Position numbers and translations under genes: made by a program. The notes below the pieces were generated by a model, which saw nothing but the letters and a program-made list of their open reading frames with translations, did not search any database and was not told the DNA's origin. Shown here piece by piece: positions 12,321-28,400 of a stretch of DNA of 64,000 nucleotides. This stretch comes from Daucus carota subsp. sativus (lineage: Eukaryota; Streptophyta; Magnoliopsida; Apiales; Apiaceae), in assembly GCF_001625215.2 (NCBI RefSeq), contig NC_030385.2, positions 31,707,598 through 31,771,597 on the forward strand, read 5' to 3'. How positions within the stretch are numbered: position 1 is the stretch's first letter; every line of letters begins with the position of its first letter.

Positions 12321-12768
12321 AAATCACACTAATAATTCTAATATAAAATACATTTATAAATATAATCTAATAAAAGTTGGCAATAACGTATTCCACTCAA
12401 AATATATTAAAATTTGATAGAAAGAATTTAATACTTTGGCAGGGTACATACGAGAAAAGGAATGGCTTCATTACAATAGTTTATTTGAAGCCATTAATGG
12501 TTGTGATGATGTATTTACCACAATTCTAACTTACAAATAAATTATAATTTCGAATTTTATTTTATTGAAAATTTTAATTTATTATTTATAAATTAAATTT
12601 CTTCACACCATTTAAAATATATTTAAGAAATTTATAAATAATTAAAAAGCTCCCGTGCCTTGCACGGGCTATAAGCTAGTTTTTATTAGCTCTAATATCT
12701 TAACAAGTATATAAAATTCTACACTTAGCATGTGCCCATGACCCACATCAGATAAACCCATATCTCTT

Positions 12769-13168
12769 CCCAACATGGGGTGAGGGGTTTACGGGGCTGG
12801 GCTTTACTAGTACAGTGTGGTCGCCTCCCTGGTATGATATGATTCGTGGGCAATGTTACAAGCCCAAAACTAATTGATATTTTTAACCTAACTTGTTCTA
12901 TAAATACACACATCAATGATCAACTGATGCTTCACCTAAACAAGAAACCACACTCATCTCACGAGTTAGGTCAAAAACAGCCGTCTTGGCTGTGTTCTGC
13001 ACCTCTAGATCTCGAGTCGAGGCCCTTCTCTATCTGTTAGTTGTTGATGAGTAATGAAAATAAGTGGTCCTAGAGGCCACTTTGTTAGTAGGATATGTTG
13101 TAATAGCCTTTGAGCAACTTGTTAGGCTCATTTTGATTTATGTTTTGAGATACTTTGTAATCGATTCT
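12769..13168. other. spacer between the MITE and the inverted duplication
   Basis: No gene was recognised. Short GC-richer stretches (12770-12840 and 12960-13070) have no frame that I can assign to a family. Confidence 0.35.
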
Positions 13169-14090
13169 TAGCTAGGTGTATTGTTGATTCCTAAACCTGT
13201 CTCCCGTTTACGGTGGGCAGGAGGGCAGCGCATGAGGCTAAGATGGTAATTGAACTTACGGATTCCGGAAAGGAAGTCCGGACTAGTGAACTTGCTTATC
13301 TTCGTCCAGACGACGATGTTCTTGAAACAGGGACCGGATAATAGGATTTTTGATCTTGACAAGATGCTTAAGGGGAGCTATGGGAAGCGGCGGTGACTTA
13401 ATATACTTCTCTGATCCCTGGCGTTTAGTGAAAGCCAGGAGTGAGAGTGAAGCATATCTGGGAAGAATTCATGGACAAGGAGATCTTCGGCATGGTCACA
13501 CAAGCAAATGTTGGTGCTGCATATGTGTGTGATTGGATTACAAAACCAGATTTTGGTGGATACTTGGATCTTTCCATTTATGATGATGTTATGAAGTTCT
13601 CGAATTACAAGGAGTTCTGAATCAATGTTCTGATGTCAGCATCTTGAAGAAACAGAGAAGTGGCTCTGCTAGCTCTTTTGATCCACCAATGGATACACAC
13701 AACGGTGTTCCTGAATAGACTTAGCTGGCATCATCACTTTCAAATGTGCGTTACCCACATTTGCTCGCGTGACCTTGTTGAAGATCCCTTTTTTGTGGTT
13801 TATTCCCAAATTTGTTCCAATCTCCTGGTAAATGCTTGGCATCAGAGAACTATCTTGAGTTACTGGCGCTTTCTAGAGCTTCCCATAAGCATCTTTACTT
13901 GGCCGAAAATCCTGGAATGCAGTCTCAGTTTTTGGGTACATTTTCATCTGGACGAAGATAGGGAATTCCGTTAGACATGATTTCCTTTCCAGAATCTATG
14001 AGTTCCGTTACCTTCTTGGCCTTCTGTACCGCCTCCCTGCCAAGTCGAAAACGGGAGACAGGTTTAGGAATTGGATTTACATCTAGCTAG
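13169..14090. repeat. inverted duplication of gene fragments (fold-back)
   Basis: Arms at about 13169-13328 and 13928-14090 are imperfect reverse complements. Both contain TTCCTAAACCTGTCTCCCG and, read outward to inward, a coding-like stretch: EAKMVIELTDSGKE then YLRPDD in the left arm (plus strand), and EL IDSGKE then YLRPDE in the right arm (minus strand). The 600-bp centre has two further coding-like pieces on the plus strand. One, at about 13445-13619, contains EEFMDKEIFGMVTQANVG, CDWITKPDFGGYLDLSIYDD and a terminal NYKEF; the other, at about 13820-13950, contains LSRASHKHLYLAENPGMQ. I do not recognise the family. No continuous gene can be built, so these look like duplicated, decayed exons. 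Confidence 0.6.
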
Positions 14091-17000
14091 TGAATTTATG
14101 AACACCCTGGCCTAAATTTGTACACTTGCTCATTGGTTTCTGTTTTTGTAATCCTCAGCTTCTTCTCCTCTATATACACTGTTTATGCTGTTTTGTATGA
14201 TGCAGTATTTAATTGAGAAGCTAAATAAACGCTTACTTTCTATCTCTTGTTATTTTTCCTCCTGATGCTGGTTTCTTAATCAGCATATACATGTTTGGTA
14301 TCATTGTAGGTGCAGATGCATATCACCTTTGTTATATTATGTAAGTCACACTACATTAACAAAATAAAGGGTGCATTTTTATAATTTAAATATATTTATA
14401 TATGTGTAATTTTGTCGCAGAGAGATGTTTAGTAAGGTGTTATTTAATGAAAATTTTGAGAACCAGGCATAACCAAGTAAAGGTTGCATGACTGCTTGCA
14501 ACTTACAACTTACAAACACAGTTACTAATAGCTAACAACTTAAGAACACCGCTTATAGGTTTTGCAGAAGAGGCACTAGGTGTGGGAAATGACCGTGATT
14601 TTATTAGAAATTAGCATAACTATAATTGGTATGGATACATGTTGTCCATAAGGCGTGCTTGTGTTTAAAAAGGAATCTTCAATAATCATAAATTTGTATG
14701 TTTCTCGTTCTCAGAGTTGGACATTTTGTTGTGATGAACTCGAGTCTAGCCAGAATCTGTTAGTATACCATCATTGTAGGCTTCACTGTTGTTTCTTTTC
14801 ATTTTACTAGTTGCAATCAAGCAAAGATTTAATTAATGATTTTCTGAATACAACATGTTTCAGGCCTATGAGCATATGTGCAAGGATCCAGAATTCCAGA
14901 TGACGGGCATCAGTGGTTCTTGTTGGAGTTGGAATTTTTGCAATGCCTCTCTAGTCCAGCTTATATTTAGTGTACGTTTAAATTAAGCATTTTATGGTTG
15001 TGTTTATATTGTTGTATTATTTTATCTTTGCAGTTTATGGAACAACTTCGAGGTCCTTAATTTCTAATTCGAAGCCAAAAAACTTGGGTGAAGGGAGAAA
15101 AAAGTTGTTAGTGCCTCGTTTCAAAATTGTGTTCGGAAAATGTGAATAATTACTCGCCTCATCTAGCTCCAAATAACTAAAAGAACATTCCAGTCACGAG
15201 GTTAGTTCTGAACTGAGTAGAATTGTTATGTTATATGTAGTAGTACTTTTTTGCCATTAAGTCATCTTTTCTTGTGAAGAAATTATGTAAAAATGTGTTT
15301 ATTCATGTCATCAGTACCCTTTCAACTTCTGTAAGGTTACCTTGCCTTATATAGCTTATTACAGTATGTGAAGGAAGGAGGGGGTATATTTTGATCTATC
15401 ACAGTCATATAAGACTAGATAACTGAGTTATTTACAATTAAGCAATTCTGGAATTTACCGATTTTATTGCTAATATTAGATGACTACTCAGATAGCATAT
15501 TTGGCTCAGAAGTCAGAACCAGCAACATAAAAGGCTAAAAATTCTTCAGTAGTTGGCAAAGGATAGAGTATATAAGATTTACTTGGTGAGAATTGTGAGA
15601 GAAAATTTCTTAGCACTAATGGATATTAGGAATCAGAATTTGAGTTGATGATAGGATTAACACAGGCAGTTTTTCCCCTTCACTAGCATGATTGTGAAGC
15701 TTTCTAATCCAAGCAGAACTCATTAGACATAGGCAAAGAGGGCTTCTTGCTTTAACCAGTCCTGTAAAGACTAGACGGATAGTAGGGTAAGACTGGGTAA
15801 CTCATAGCTCATGAAAGCCGATCAGAAAAAAGAGTTTGTTTGGTTAATTTCTGCCTGACTAATCACCCTATACTCGAGGACAGCTGTTCAACGGCAATCC
15901 AATTCATCATGAAAGAGCGGTTCCAGCGGTTGATTGCTGGGAATGGAGTTGCTGTATCCGATGCTGCTGACAGAGCAGAAAGTCTAACGTTGGCGCATTG
16001 TATTATGATTTTATGTTGGAAACAAGACACTTACAATTCTAACATTATGTCTTGAGCCAAGGTTACAGAATTATGATAAAACTTGCATTTAAAGTTTTAA
16101 GGATGTGACCAGAGAACATATTTTAGTCTATATTTTGGAGCACCTGTTGTTGTTTCGCCTTCACGTCTTAGTATTATGTAATCTTAATTTTCTTTTAAGT
16201 TGCCTAATAATGGTCTTACGGAGTCACAGTTGCAATAGTTTCACGTGTTTTAGTTCACTAGCTGTTCTAAGCAGCTGCCATATACTTATGCACAGGCATG
16301 ATTGAAGAATTTATTAGTAGGTGGCAATTGGACAATTGGTTAAAGCCTTGCACTTCATTTACAAAGTCTGACTTGTGGGAAGAATGTTCCATATTATTCC
16401 CCTGCTAAAGCCTTCCTTCTTGATGCTGGAAAGGCCGTAGCAGTGCAGCTTCTATCGTGGAGGATCCTCATAGTCTCTTCCAAGCTGTCGTATGTATTTC
16501 GAATTTAAACCTTGATCAACCCGATCTGTTGTGGCTCTTTATCAATTTGATATTAATACATGCCGTCTTATAATTATTAACTTTTTTTTAGAGTTCAGTT
16601 GTAAAGGTTCCTGCTCTGTTCTTTAAGGAACCTCTGATTGTTTCCGTTTGTTTTGATTGTATTGAAATTACATGCTTCATTGCTAGTTTTTCGGATCCTA
16701 TATCAGTGTCTGCTGTCCTGTTGTACCAATAGTAATGTAGTGGTTTCGAGAGCAAGCTTTGCAGAGTGCTGCAATATGATGTATAAATGCAGAATTCTTC
16801 GTCTAAAGGACGAGCTCTAACTAATAGTTTTCGGGTGTCTTTACAGCACCTAGCATCACGAAAAGAACAGCCAGCAATACAAGCTGTTGTAGAGTGTATT
16901 AAAGTGTACAAACTTGAAGAAACGCCTTGAGCGTTTGGAGAACGTGAAGAATAGAAGAAAAGTCCGGCAGTACAACCTGTTAATAAAATACTTTCCCAAT

Positions 17001-17213
17001 ATCTACCTTTTCGTAACTAATGAAAAGTGGGATATTATTGAAAAAATAAAAAATAAAGTGGAATAGAGATATAGGAGACACGTCAATATGTCCCAAGAAT
17101 ACAACATATAAAGAACTGGCATGTTGGAGTGTTAAATCACTACTCCCTCTAAAACTGGATCAAACAACTTTTCTTCTAATAAAATAAAATGCTCGTATAA
17201 CCAGAAAATAGTA
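14091..17213. other. intergenic with unidentified coding-like scraps
   Basis: No complete gene could be assembled. Short plus-strand stretches look exon-like: near 14865-14925 (AYEHMCKDPEFQMTG), near 15870-15990 (AIQFIMKERFQRLIAG), near 16378-16490 (VPYYSPAKAFLLDAGKA), and near 16847-16930 after a good acceptor TTTACAG (ASRKEQPAIQAVVECIKVYK followed shortly by a stop). They may be remnants of one gene, but no family was recognised and splice phases could not be joined. The rest is AT-rich. Confidence 0.35.
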
Positions 17214-17222
17214 TTAAAAAAT

Positions 17223-17414
17223 CGGTCTTTCTAATGTGTGCCCAAGGGCACACAATAAGCACCAAATTTTATGAAAATGACTTGTTTTGATTGGTGGAAT
17301 TGATGTGAATGCAGGATGCCATTTACATTTATTATCCATCCACCAATCAAAAGCTAGCATTCTCATGGATGTTAATGATTATTGTGTACCCTTGAGCACA
17401 CCATAGAAAAATCG
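17223..17414. mobile_element. Mutator-type MITE, copy 2
   Basis: A 192-bp palindromic element with ends CGGTCTTTCTAATGTGTGCCC and an inverted partner starting CGATTTTTCTATGGTGTGC. It is flanked by a perfect 9-bp duplication TTAAAAAAT (17214-17222 and 17415-17423). It belongs to the same family as 8752-8941. Confidence 0.9.
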
Positions 17415-17449
17415 TTAAAAAATAGCTAGAACTTAGTAAAGAAATCTAG

Positions 17450-18066
17450 GAGCCGTTAGAGTAAGTTTAAAAAAGTGCTTATTGTTTAAGTAAAGAAGTG
17501 GACTAGAACTGAGAAACAAATTAAGACTTATAAATGATTAAACTGTTTGGAAAATAAGTAGAAATCGTGAGACAAAAGTTAGCATTAGTAGTTTTTTATA
17601 AGTGCTTTTGGTTTTTTTACACAGACAGGTGAAAAATAGTAGAAGCCAACTTTTTATCAAAATAAGCCACAAGTTTGGGTACCAGACAGACACATAGTTT
17701 TTCAATTTTTCAAACTTACTTTAAAAAAAAATTCAACTTCTTTACACGGTTAGATCAAGTTAAATGAAATAGAAGTCTTTTTTATTAAAAGAAGGTACCT
17801 CAACAAGCAAATTATGAGTCCGTTTGGGTGAGCTTAAAATAAGTGCTTATTGCTTAAAATAAATAAGTGGAGTAGAAGTTAGAAGCAAGATAAGACTTAT
17901 AAGTGATTAAAGTGTTTGGGAAATAAGTAGAAGTCCTGAAACAAAAACTAGCATTCCTAGCTTTTTATAAGTGCTTCTTGACTTTTTACACAAACGGTAC
18001 GAATAAGTGCTTCTAACTTATAAGCCGAGAAGTCCGGCTTAAAATGGGTTGCCAAACACCCACTAT
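17450..18066. repeat. two copies of a hAT-like MITE family
   Basis: Two related units (about 17450-17710 and 17816-18064) share AAGTGCTTATTG, a run around AAGTGGA.TAGAA.T, AATAAGTAGAA and TTTTTACACA.AC. The second begins GTCCGTTTGGGTGAGC and ends GCCAAACACCCAC, an inverted pair built on GTTTGG. Other copies lie at about 37858-39735 and 43352-44021. Target duplications are not clear, so the superfamily is a guess. Confidence 0.55.
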
Positions 18067-22339
<4,273 letters not shown>

Positions 22340-22892
22340 TTGGTCAATTAGTGGCATTTACTTGTTTCTGACATGCTTAACTATGGAAGTTTGAAATTAC
22401 TAATTTACTATGTACCCCATGGGTATACAATTGGGTAAAACTAATATACAGCCTGACAAGTGACCAGGTTCAACTTTGAGCTTTGGTCACTTTATTCTAA
22501 ATTGCAACTTATTTCAAGAGAGTATCTCCTGTTTTCTTTTTTCCTATTATTACTAAATGAGTCGTACTCAAAATTTATCGGGTTGATATCTCCTCCAGAT
22601 TTTGTATATCATGGAAAAATGCTAGTTTACAGAGTAATATCATAGATTATTATTTCACAGAGTAGGGTTATATGCCAACTGCCAAGATTGCATAACCCGA
22701 AAGAAGTGAGTATTTGTGGCGAGTAGGTGATACATTCTATATATGTTTAGCCATACTGCTGAGTGCTGTTGTTCCTTGTGCTGATCTCGTTTCTTGAAGA
22801 GATGGAAATGAAATTTCTCGCGCAAACAGTACAGTTAATTGTCTATTTCAAGAACGGACACATTTATGCATTGCAGTTTCCCTCTTCTTGGT
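22340..22892. other. 3' flank of the GDH gene
   Basis: Contains the GDH 3' UTR (T-rich, about 22340-22480) and unremarkable flank. No other gene was seen. Confidence 0.4.
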
Positions 22893-23405
22893 AGACTGAC
22901 AAACAGTTCGTGTCGTGTACTTTTGTATTTTCGTGTCAAGCACCTAAGTCAGAACTCGAACTGTGTCGGTTTCGTGTACCAATTCTGCAGCATGAACCGA
23001 ATTTTTTCGTGTCAACACGAATGAACTGAACATGTTAAGTAAGTACACGAAAAGTTTCGTGTACCTTCCGTGTAGCACAAACGGTCCGGAATGCAATGTA
23101 CACGAAATATGCAGTTGTACACGAATTTCACAATAAATCTATTATTTTTACATTTTTTTGTGACAAACAATAGATTTAGACATATAAACTTAATTTGATT
23201 AAAAAATATATAATAGATAAGTATAAAATATTTTTAATTTTTATTTACTTATTTAGTTCGTTTACTTTCGTATCGTTCGTGTACACGTATTAAAAACCGG
23301 ACCTGACAGGCCGACAATTTTTTTCGTGTTCGTATACCGAATATTGAAAATCAAATCCAAATTTTTCATGTTGTGTTCGTTTTGTGTACCCAATTGTCAA
23401 GTCTA
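22893..23405. repeat. hAT-like dispersed repeat with CGTGT motifs
   Basis: The ends TAGACTGACAAACAG and an inverted partner TAGACTTGACAATTGG bracket a block full of TTCGTGTNNNGTGTAC phrases. Such CGTGT-rich non-autonomous elements are common in dicot intergenic DNA. No exact target duplication was found, so superfamily and borders are tentative. Confidence 0.45.
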
Positions 23406-24530
23406 TTGCTTCATCTATGTCACCATTGTCTCGTCAATTATAGACCAGAAGCTTAGTTTATAAAACCAACCAAGCAGCCCCTTAATATGATAACTAACGA
23501 CTTACATCGACTTAATGTGATAAGTTAGTATTGGATACTTTTATATTATAAATGATTTATTAGTTATTAAAAATATAATAATAAATTTGATAGATTATTT
23601 GTTGATGATCAGAATGATTTTTATCAAAAAACTAAAAAAATTAATATAAATCGTTCAAAAATTACATCCTACCGACTTATAATTTTTTTTTTTTTTATTT
23701 TTTTTTGCCACGTACCGACTTATAATTTTACATAAGTTTTCAACTTCTTATTTAAAATTATAATAAATAAATATTTTCCTGTCAGAGATGAAAAATGAAT
23801 TAAAGCCCCTGGGCTTTCATCAACGACAAATAGGCTCTAGATCGGCTTACAGGTCTGAAAGGGACCTAAATATTTGCAGGAAAACTAGACTTAGTGTCTG
23901 TCTGGGATTGCTGTTGAAATTTGTTGTTACTGTGAGTAAAAGTGCTGTTTAAAAAATTGTTGTTTATAAAAGATGAGACTGTTTGGTAAATTTGATTTCA
24001 AATATGCTGTTTGAGTAAAAGCTGAAAACAAACTGTTTGGTAAATTTTTTGTTAAATTGCTGTTTGGAGTTATAGGTATGAATAAAATAATATTTTATTT
24101 ATTATTTTATAGACAAATATTGAACAACAAATTATAGTTGTATAAAATAAGAAAATAAAAAATTAATTAAGATAAAAATTAAGTTTTCACAAGGAAAAAA
24201 AAAGATAAAAATTAAGTCAAACCAAAACACTATAGGATTATCCTTAAAAAAAACACAATAAGATTACGAGTCAAAATCCAACTAAAACACTATAGGAGTA
24301 ATGGAGAAAGAGGATGCATGATGCTTGATTTATCCTAATGAAAAGGTAATTTGTTGTTGTTTACTATACATTATTACAATAAAAATATTTTATACGTGTA
24401 CTGCAAGTTTTATTAACATCTGCAATTTATTAATACCGTTTTTTTTTAAAAATAACTAACTTTTTTTAATAATGTATCAGATTTTTAAAAGAATATATAT
24501 TATTAATATATATACGGGTATATATAAATA
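23406..24530. repeat. AT-rich flank, includes a possible left end of a large hAT-like element (from 23895)
   Basis: Very AT-rich. From 23895 the sequence GTGTCTGTCTGGGATTGCTG resembles, in inverted form, the sequence ending at about 37714 (CTCCAAACAGGCGC), with further GTTTGG phrases inside. This may be the left end of the outermost element of the nest; the flanking 8-mers match only in part (TAGACTTA and TAATCTTA). Confidence 0.35.
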
Positions 24531-24750
24531 GGGGAGGGTTCTGGTACAAATATACAAACTTACAAACTTTTTTTGTTCAACACATATATAACTTGAGTTC
24601 AACATTTTTTTAACATATTTTGTTGAACATCTATTAAAATAGTGGTGGAGAAGTACATAAACCAATTTTTAAATGTAATAGCTAAGGTAAACATGTTATA
24701 TAACTAATATTTATGTTTCTAGACCCTGCCCAAACCCCAGAGTTATAGTT

Positions 24751-25321
24751 TGTTAGGTCCTATTAATTCACTATATAATATGATATAGTGATCACAATCT
24801 GTAAAACAGTAAGACAATATGAGTAATTGGAATCAATAAACTCTTATATTCACAAAGCTTTTAAGATTACAAAAACTCTCTCAGTGATTTATATTGTATC
24901 ACTAAGAGCTGCTAGGGTTCTTAATAATGTACTCGATAACTCAACTCATCTAGAGTAACCCTAATCTGTGTTTATATAGACACAGGTACAAAATCAATCT
25001 CTGATTTGATATCCTATAAATCAGCTAATAATTCTATCAATCAAAGATTGCTCCAGTTTTCTGTTTAGTTTCCATAGTCAGCAAATCACTCCTCAGCTTC
25101 TATCCTTCCTTGAAGTATATCCGCTTCTGAGCTCTTTCCACGTGTAAACTCTGTCGAGCCTTGACTATGTAAACTCTGATCAGACTTTATTAAACTCTGT
25201 CAGACTTTGCTAAACTCTGTCAGACTTTGCTAAACTCTGATCAGCTTCCAGTTTAAACTCTGATGATTCCTGTTCTAAAACAAACCTTAAGAACATCAGT
25301 AATCATCAATTATATCTAACA
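24751..25321 (-). repeat. 3' LTR of the copia element
   Basis: 571 bp with TG...CA ends on the element strand, matching 36259-36829 in length and, by eye, in sequence. It contains a tandem 20-bp unit built on CAGACTTTG and several AAACTCTGAT words. Confidence 0.95.
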
Positions 25322-25332
25322 ATCTCCCCCAA
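25322..25332 (-). other. polypurine tract of the copia element
   Basis: On the element strand this reads TTGGGGGAGAT directly next to the 3' LTR, where the plus-strand primer of LTR retrotransposons is expected. Confidence 0.8.
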
Positions 25333-25449
25333 CTTGTGCATAAATAAATTATGTGCAAGTTAACAGATAATTGATGATGTCAAAACATTTAAGTCAGATG
25401 CAACAGAGTTTAACTATATAACAGAAAACTTTTAAAACTTACAGATACT

Positions 25450-28400
25450 TTACTCCTTAGCTGCATAGACACCATTTGCTGTCTTTAGATACTCTCTGAG
25501 GAGTTCTTTTTCAGCATCTTCAAGTACTGTAATCATTTGTCTCTTGATCTCTCTCAACTCTGGATCTGAAACTCCAGTTTGATAAATTGCAGCTCTGAGA
25601 TCATAAATCTTGTTTTTCTTCAAGTCTCTATCCAGCCTGATATTGTAAGCTTTATTAGACTCTTCATTAAATGCAAGAGTTCTAATTCCACCTATTGTTT
25701 CAATCTTTGCTGAATTTTTCTTCATCTCCACCAGCTGTCCTTTATGATTGAGATATTTAGGAATGAAAGGTCCAGCATTTTTGTTTCCTGTAATCCCCAT
25801 CTTCCTTTTAATTTGATCTTTCAGCAGGTTGGAAATGTGTTGTCCTGACTTGTTCTTCACTTGAAATATGTATGATACATATCTCAATTCTTCCCAGTGT
25901 TTAGCATATAGATCTGCTTCAAGCACTCTAAACACTGTTCCATCAGACATGAAGTAGATAAGTATATTATCTCCTCTGTCATTCTTTACCAACTGGACTG
26001 AATCAAGTTTGTCCATTTTGTCTTGCAATACTCCAGTCTTGGGAGCACAGAGAGATGAGGGGTCATCTGGTCTTGATCCTATACTCTGATCAAACTTTTC
26101 ATACTTGGATCCCAGCCCTCCTTTATCTCTTCCTGCCTTTTGATGAGAAAATGGTTTAATTGAGCCTTTTTCAAAACTTATTTCAGTCATCAGAGTAGGC
26201 TTTGCAAATCCAGCCAGTGGTGTAATTGTTGGTTTGTACACAGCTTGAGCTTTGTCAGAGACTGTGTCTTTCTTTGCTTCCTTATTGACTTGAGCTGTGT
26301 CAGAGGTCAATCTTTCTTTTTGAGGTTCTGCAACATGAGCTTTGTCAGAGATTGCAGCTTCTGTTTTCTTTTCCTTCACAACTTGATCCTTGTCAGAGGT
26401 TGTAGACTTCTTCTTTTCCCATCCTTTCTCCAGATGTTCATCTACTTTGCTTTTACCCTTGGAGGTGTATTCATCTTTAGAGTATACCTTCTTAATTGGT
26501 AAACTCTGATCAGCAACAGTAGCTTCTTTGATCAGTATTCCCTTTTCTTTTGGCTTGGTAGTTGACTTTGCAGGCTTTTGGATTTTTCCTGACTTTACTG
26601 CTTCAGCATGTTCTTTCTTTAGTTCTTCTTCTTCTGCAGCAATCAACTCCAAATCCAAATTTGCTTCTGGATTTTCTTGTTCAAAAATCAATCTAGCAAG
26701 TTCTTCATCAGTCATGGGTTTGTCTGATCCAGTCACTGGTCTTTGCTTAGATCCAGATGTGATATTGTGAGTTGGACCAGACTTTGTGCTTTGCTTGGAT
26801 TGTTTCTGACTATCAGAGTTTAAAACTCTTCCACCAGTTCCTGCTTGAAATCTCTTGTGCTTTGTGAAATCATCAGCATCATCATCATCATCCTTTTTCT
26901 TCCTTTTCAGAGGTTGAGTAGTAGACTTGCATTTGACTTGAGCTACTCTCTCCCCCTTTTTGACATCATCCTCATCAGGAATCAGAATAGATGTGATCAG
27001 AGAAAGTGAAGTTTGGATAGCTTCAAGCTGTTTGGACATCTTTTCTTGATTGGATTCAATCAAGGTCATCCTTTGGTTAAGAGATTCATTTGTAGTGACC
27101 AGCTTCTGTACACTTTCTTTCATAGGATTGATGGTTCTTTTCCTTTCCAGTTCATTTGTCTCCTTGACTGTTGCCACCTCTGTTCTTAGACTATCTATAG
27201 ACTTAGATGTCTGGTCATGAGCAGGATGAAATGTCTTCAGATATAGAATTGTGCCCTTGAGGCTTGACATAACATCAGAGTTTGTAATTTTCTTCTCTGC
27301 CATAGCTAAGAACTCTTCAGCTTTAGGTGTTTCCAAGGAGTGCTGGTGACTCAACCAGAGTTTGTCCCAGACTTCATTTGGTGGATCAACCTGAAGATCC
27401 CTTGGGAGTGGCTCAGAGGCTGTATTCAGAGTTTGTAGCCTTGCATTGAACTGGCTAGTAGACTCCCATTTCTGTTGTGTCAAAGGGATTTCAGTATTGT
27501 CATCCTTGTCAGAGTCTGAACTGGTATCATCCTCAGTATCAGAGTTTGCTTTTTCATCTTCAGGAACAGGATCAGCAACTTTCTCTACATTTTCCTGAGC
27601 AGATTTTCCTTTATCTTCAGACTGTGACTTGATGGGCTCTTCACCAGTCTGAGCAAGAGTTTGTAAAGCTTCCACAGCTACTTGGTCAGTTTCATCAACT
27701 ACATCAGACCTGTAGTTCTCTGGAGCTGTATCATGAACAATGGCATCCTCTGGAATTTTCATTGGAGATTGAGGAATTTGACCATGATCAGATAGTGGAG
27801 TTTGACAATCAGACTGAGTTGCTCCAGCTTCAGATGTAGCTTGTGCATCACACTCTATTTCTTTATCTACTGCAGATGCTGTAGGAGTTGCTTTAGGAGA
27901 TGTTGTAGGAGATACTGTAGGAGATATCAGAGGAACAGCTTGAATGGGTTCCACCATCAGAGCTTGAGAAGGATCATCAGGAATTGAGCTTGATGGTGCT
28001 TGCTCTTCTTGGATAGTGAAATCAGTAATTTCAGATTCTGGAATCTTGGCCCTCTGTGGCTTGTGTGCCCTTCTTTTGAATCTGGCTGTCTTCTGAGGAC
28101 TGGTGTGAACAGGTTCAGAGACTGTTGTTGGAGTAGGTTCAGAGTTTGCAACTTGTGCAGTTTCTAGATCATCATACTCATATGCTGCAACAAGTCTTCT
28201 TCTTTTCTTCTGCTTTGGAGGAGAAGCAGCTTCAGAGTTTATTTGGACATCAGAGTTTGGAGCTTCAGAGTTTGTTGGTTTATCAGACTTTGTCTGTAGG
28301 ACTTGTGTACCAACAGAGGTTCTGGTTTTTGGTGTAGAGGGTTGGTCATCAGACTTTGTTGATTTGGATGGTTTTGTAGTTGATGATCTGTGTTTTCTGG

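Larger units (their letters stand above)
11656..12679 (+). mobile_element. small non-autonomous Helitron
   Basis: The 3' end has the Helitron hallmark: a perfect 7-bp stem (CCCGTGC/GCACGGG, 12652-12668), 7 bases, then the terminal CTAG at 12676-12679 followed by host T. The 5' end starts TCATTATATACTT, TC followed by an AT-rich track and then AATTTGGTCGCATGGTCC, as in other plant Helitron 5' ends. The base before the insertion is C rather than the usual A. There is no Rep/helicase gene. The interior includes a 69-bp tandem duplication and a repeat fragment near 12230-12310. Confidence 0.75.
11597..12759. mobile_element. Mutator-type MITE, copy 3, split by a Helitron
   Basis: The left part (11597-11655) matches the start of copies 1 and 2: CGGTT, GTGTGTATCC, then GCGCCAAATTTTAT and ATGAC. 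The right part (12680-12759) carries CTTAGCATGTGCCC and ends ATAAACCC. The 9-bp flanks are identical: ATATCTCTT at 11588-11596 and 12760-12768. Removing the Helitron at 11656-12679 leaves about 140 bp, slightly shorter than the 190-bp intact copies. Confidence 0.78.

Noticed and set aside
12770-12840. A possible exon near GGTCGCCTCCCT
   Set aside because: The same phrase occurs near 9017 in intergenic DNA, so it is more likely a repeat than coding sequence.
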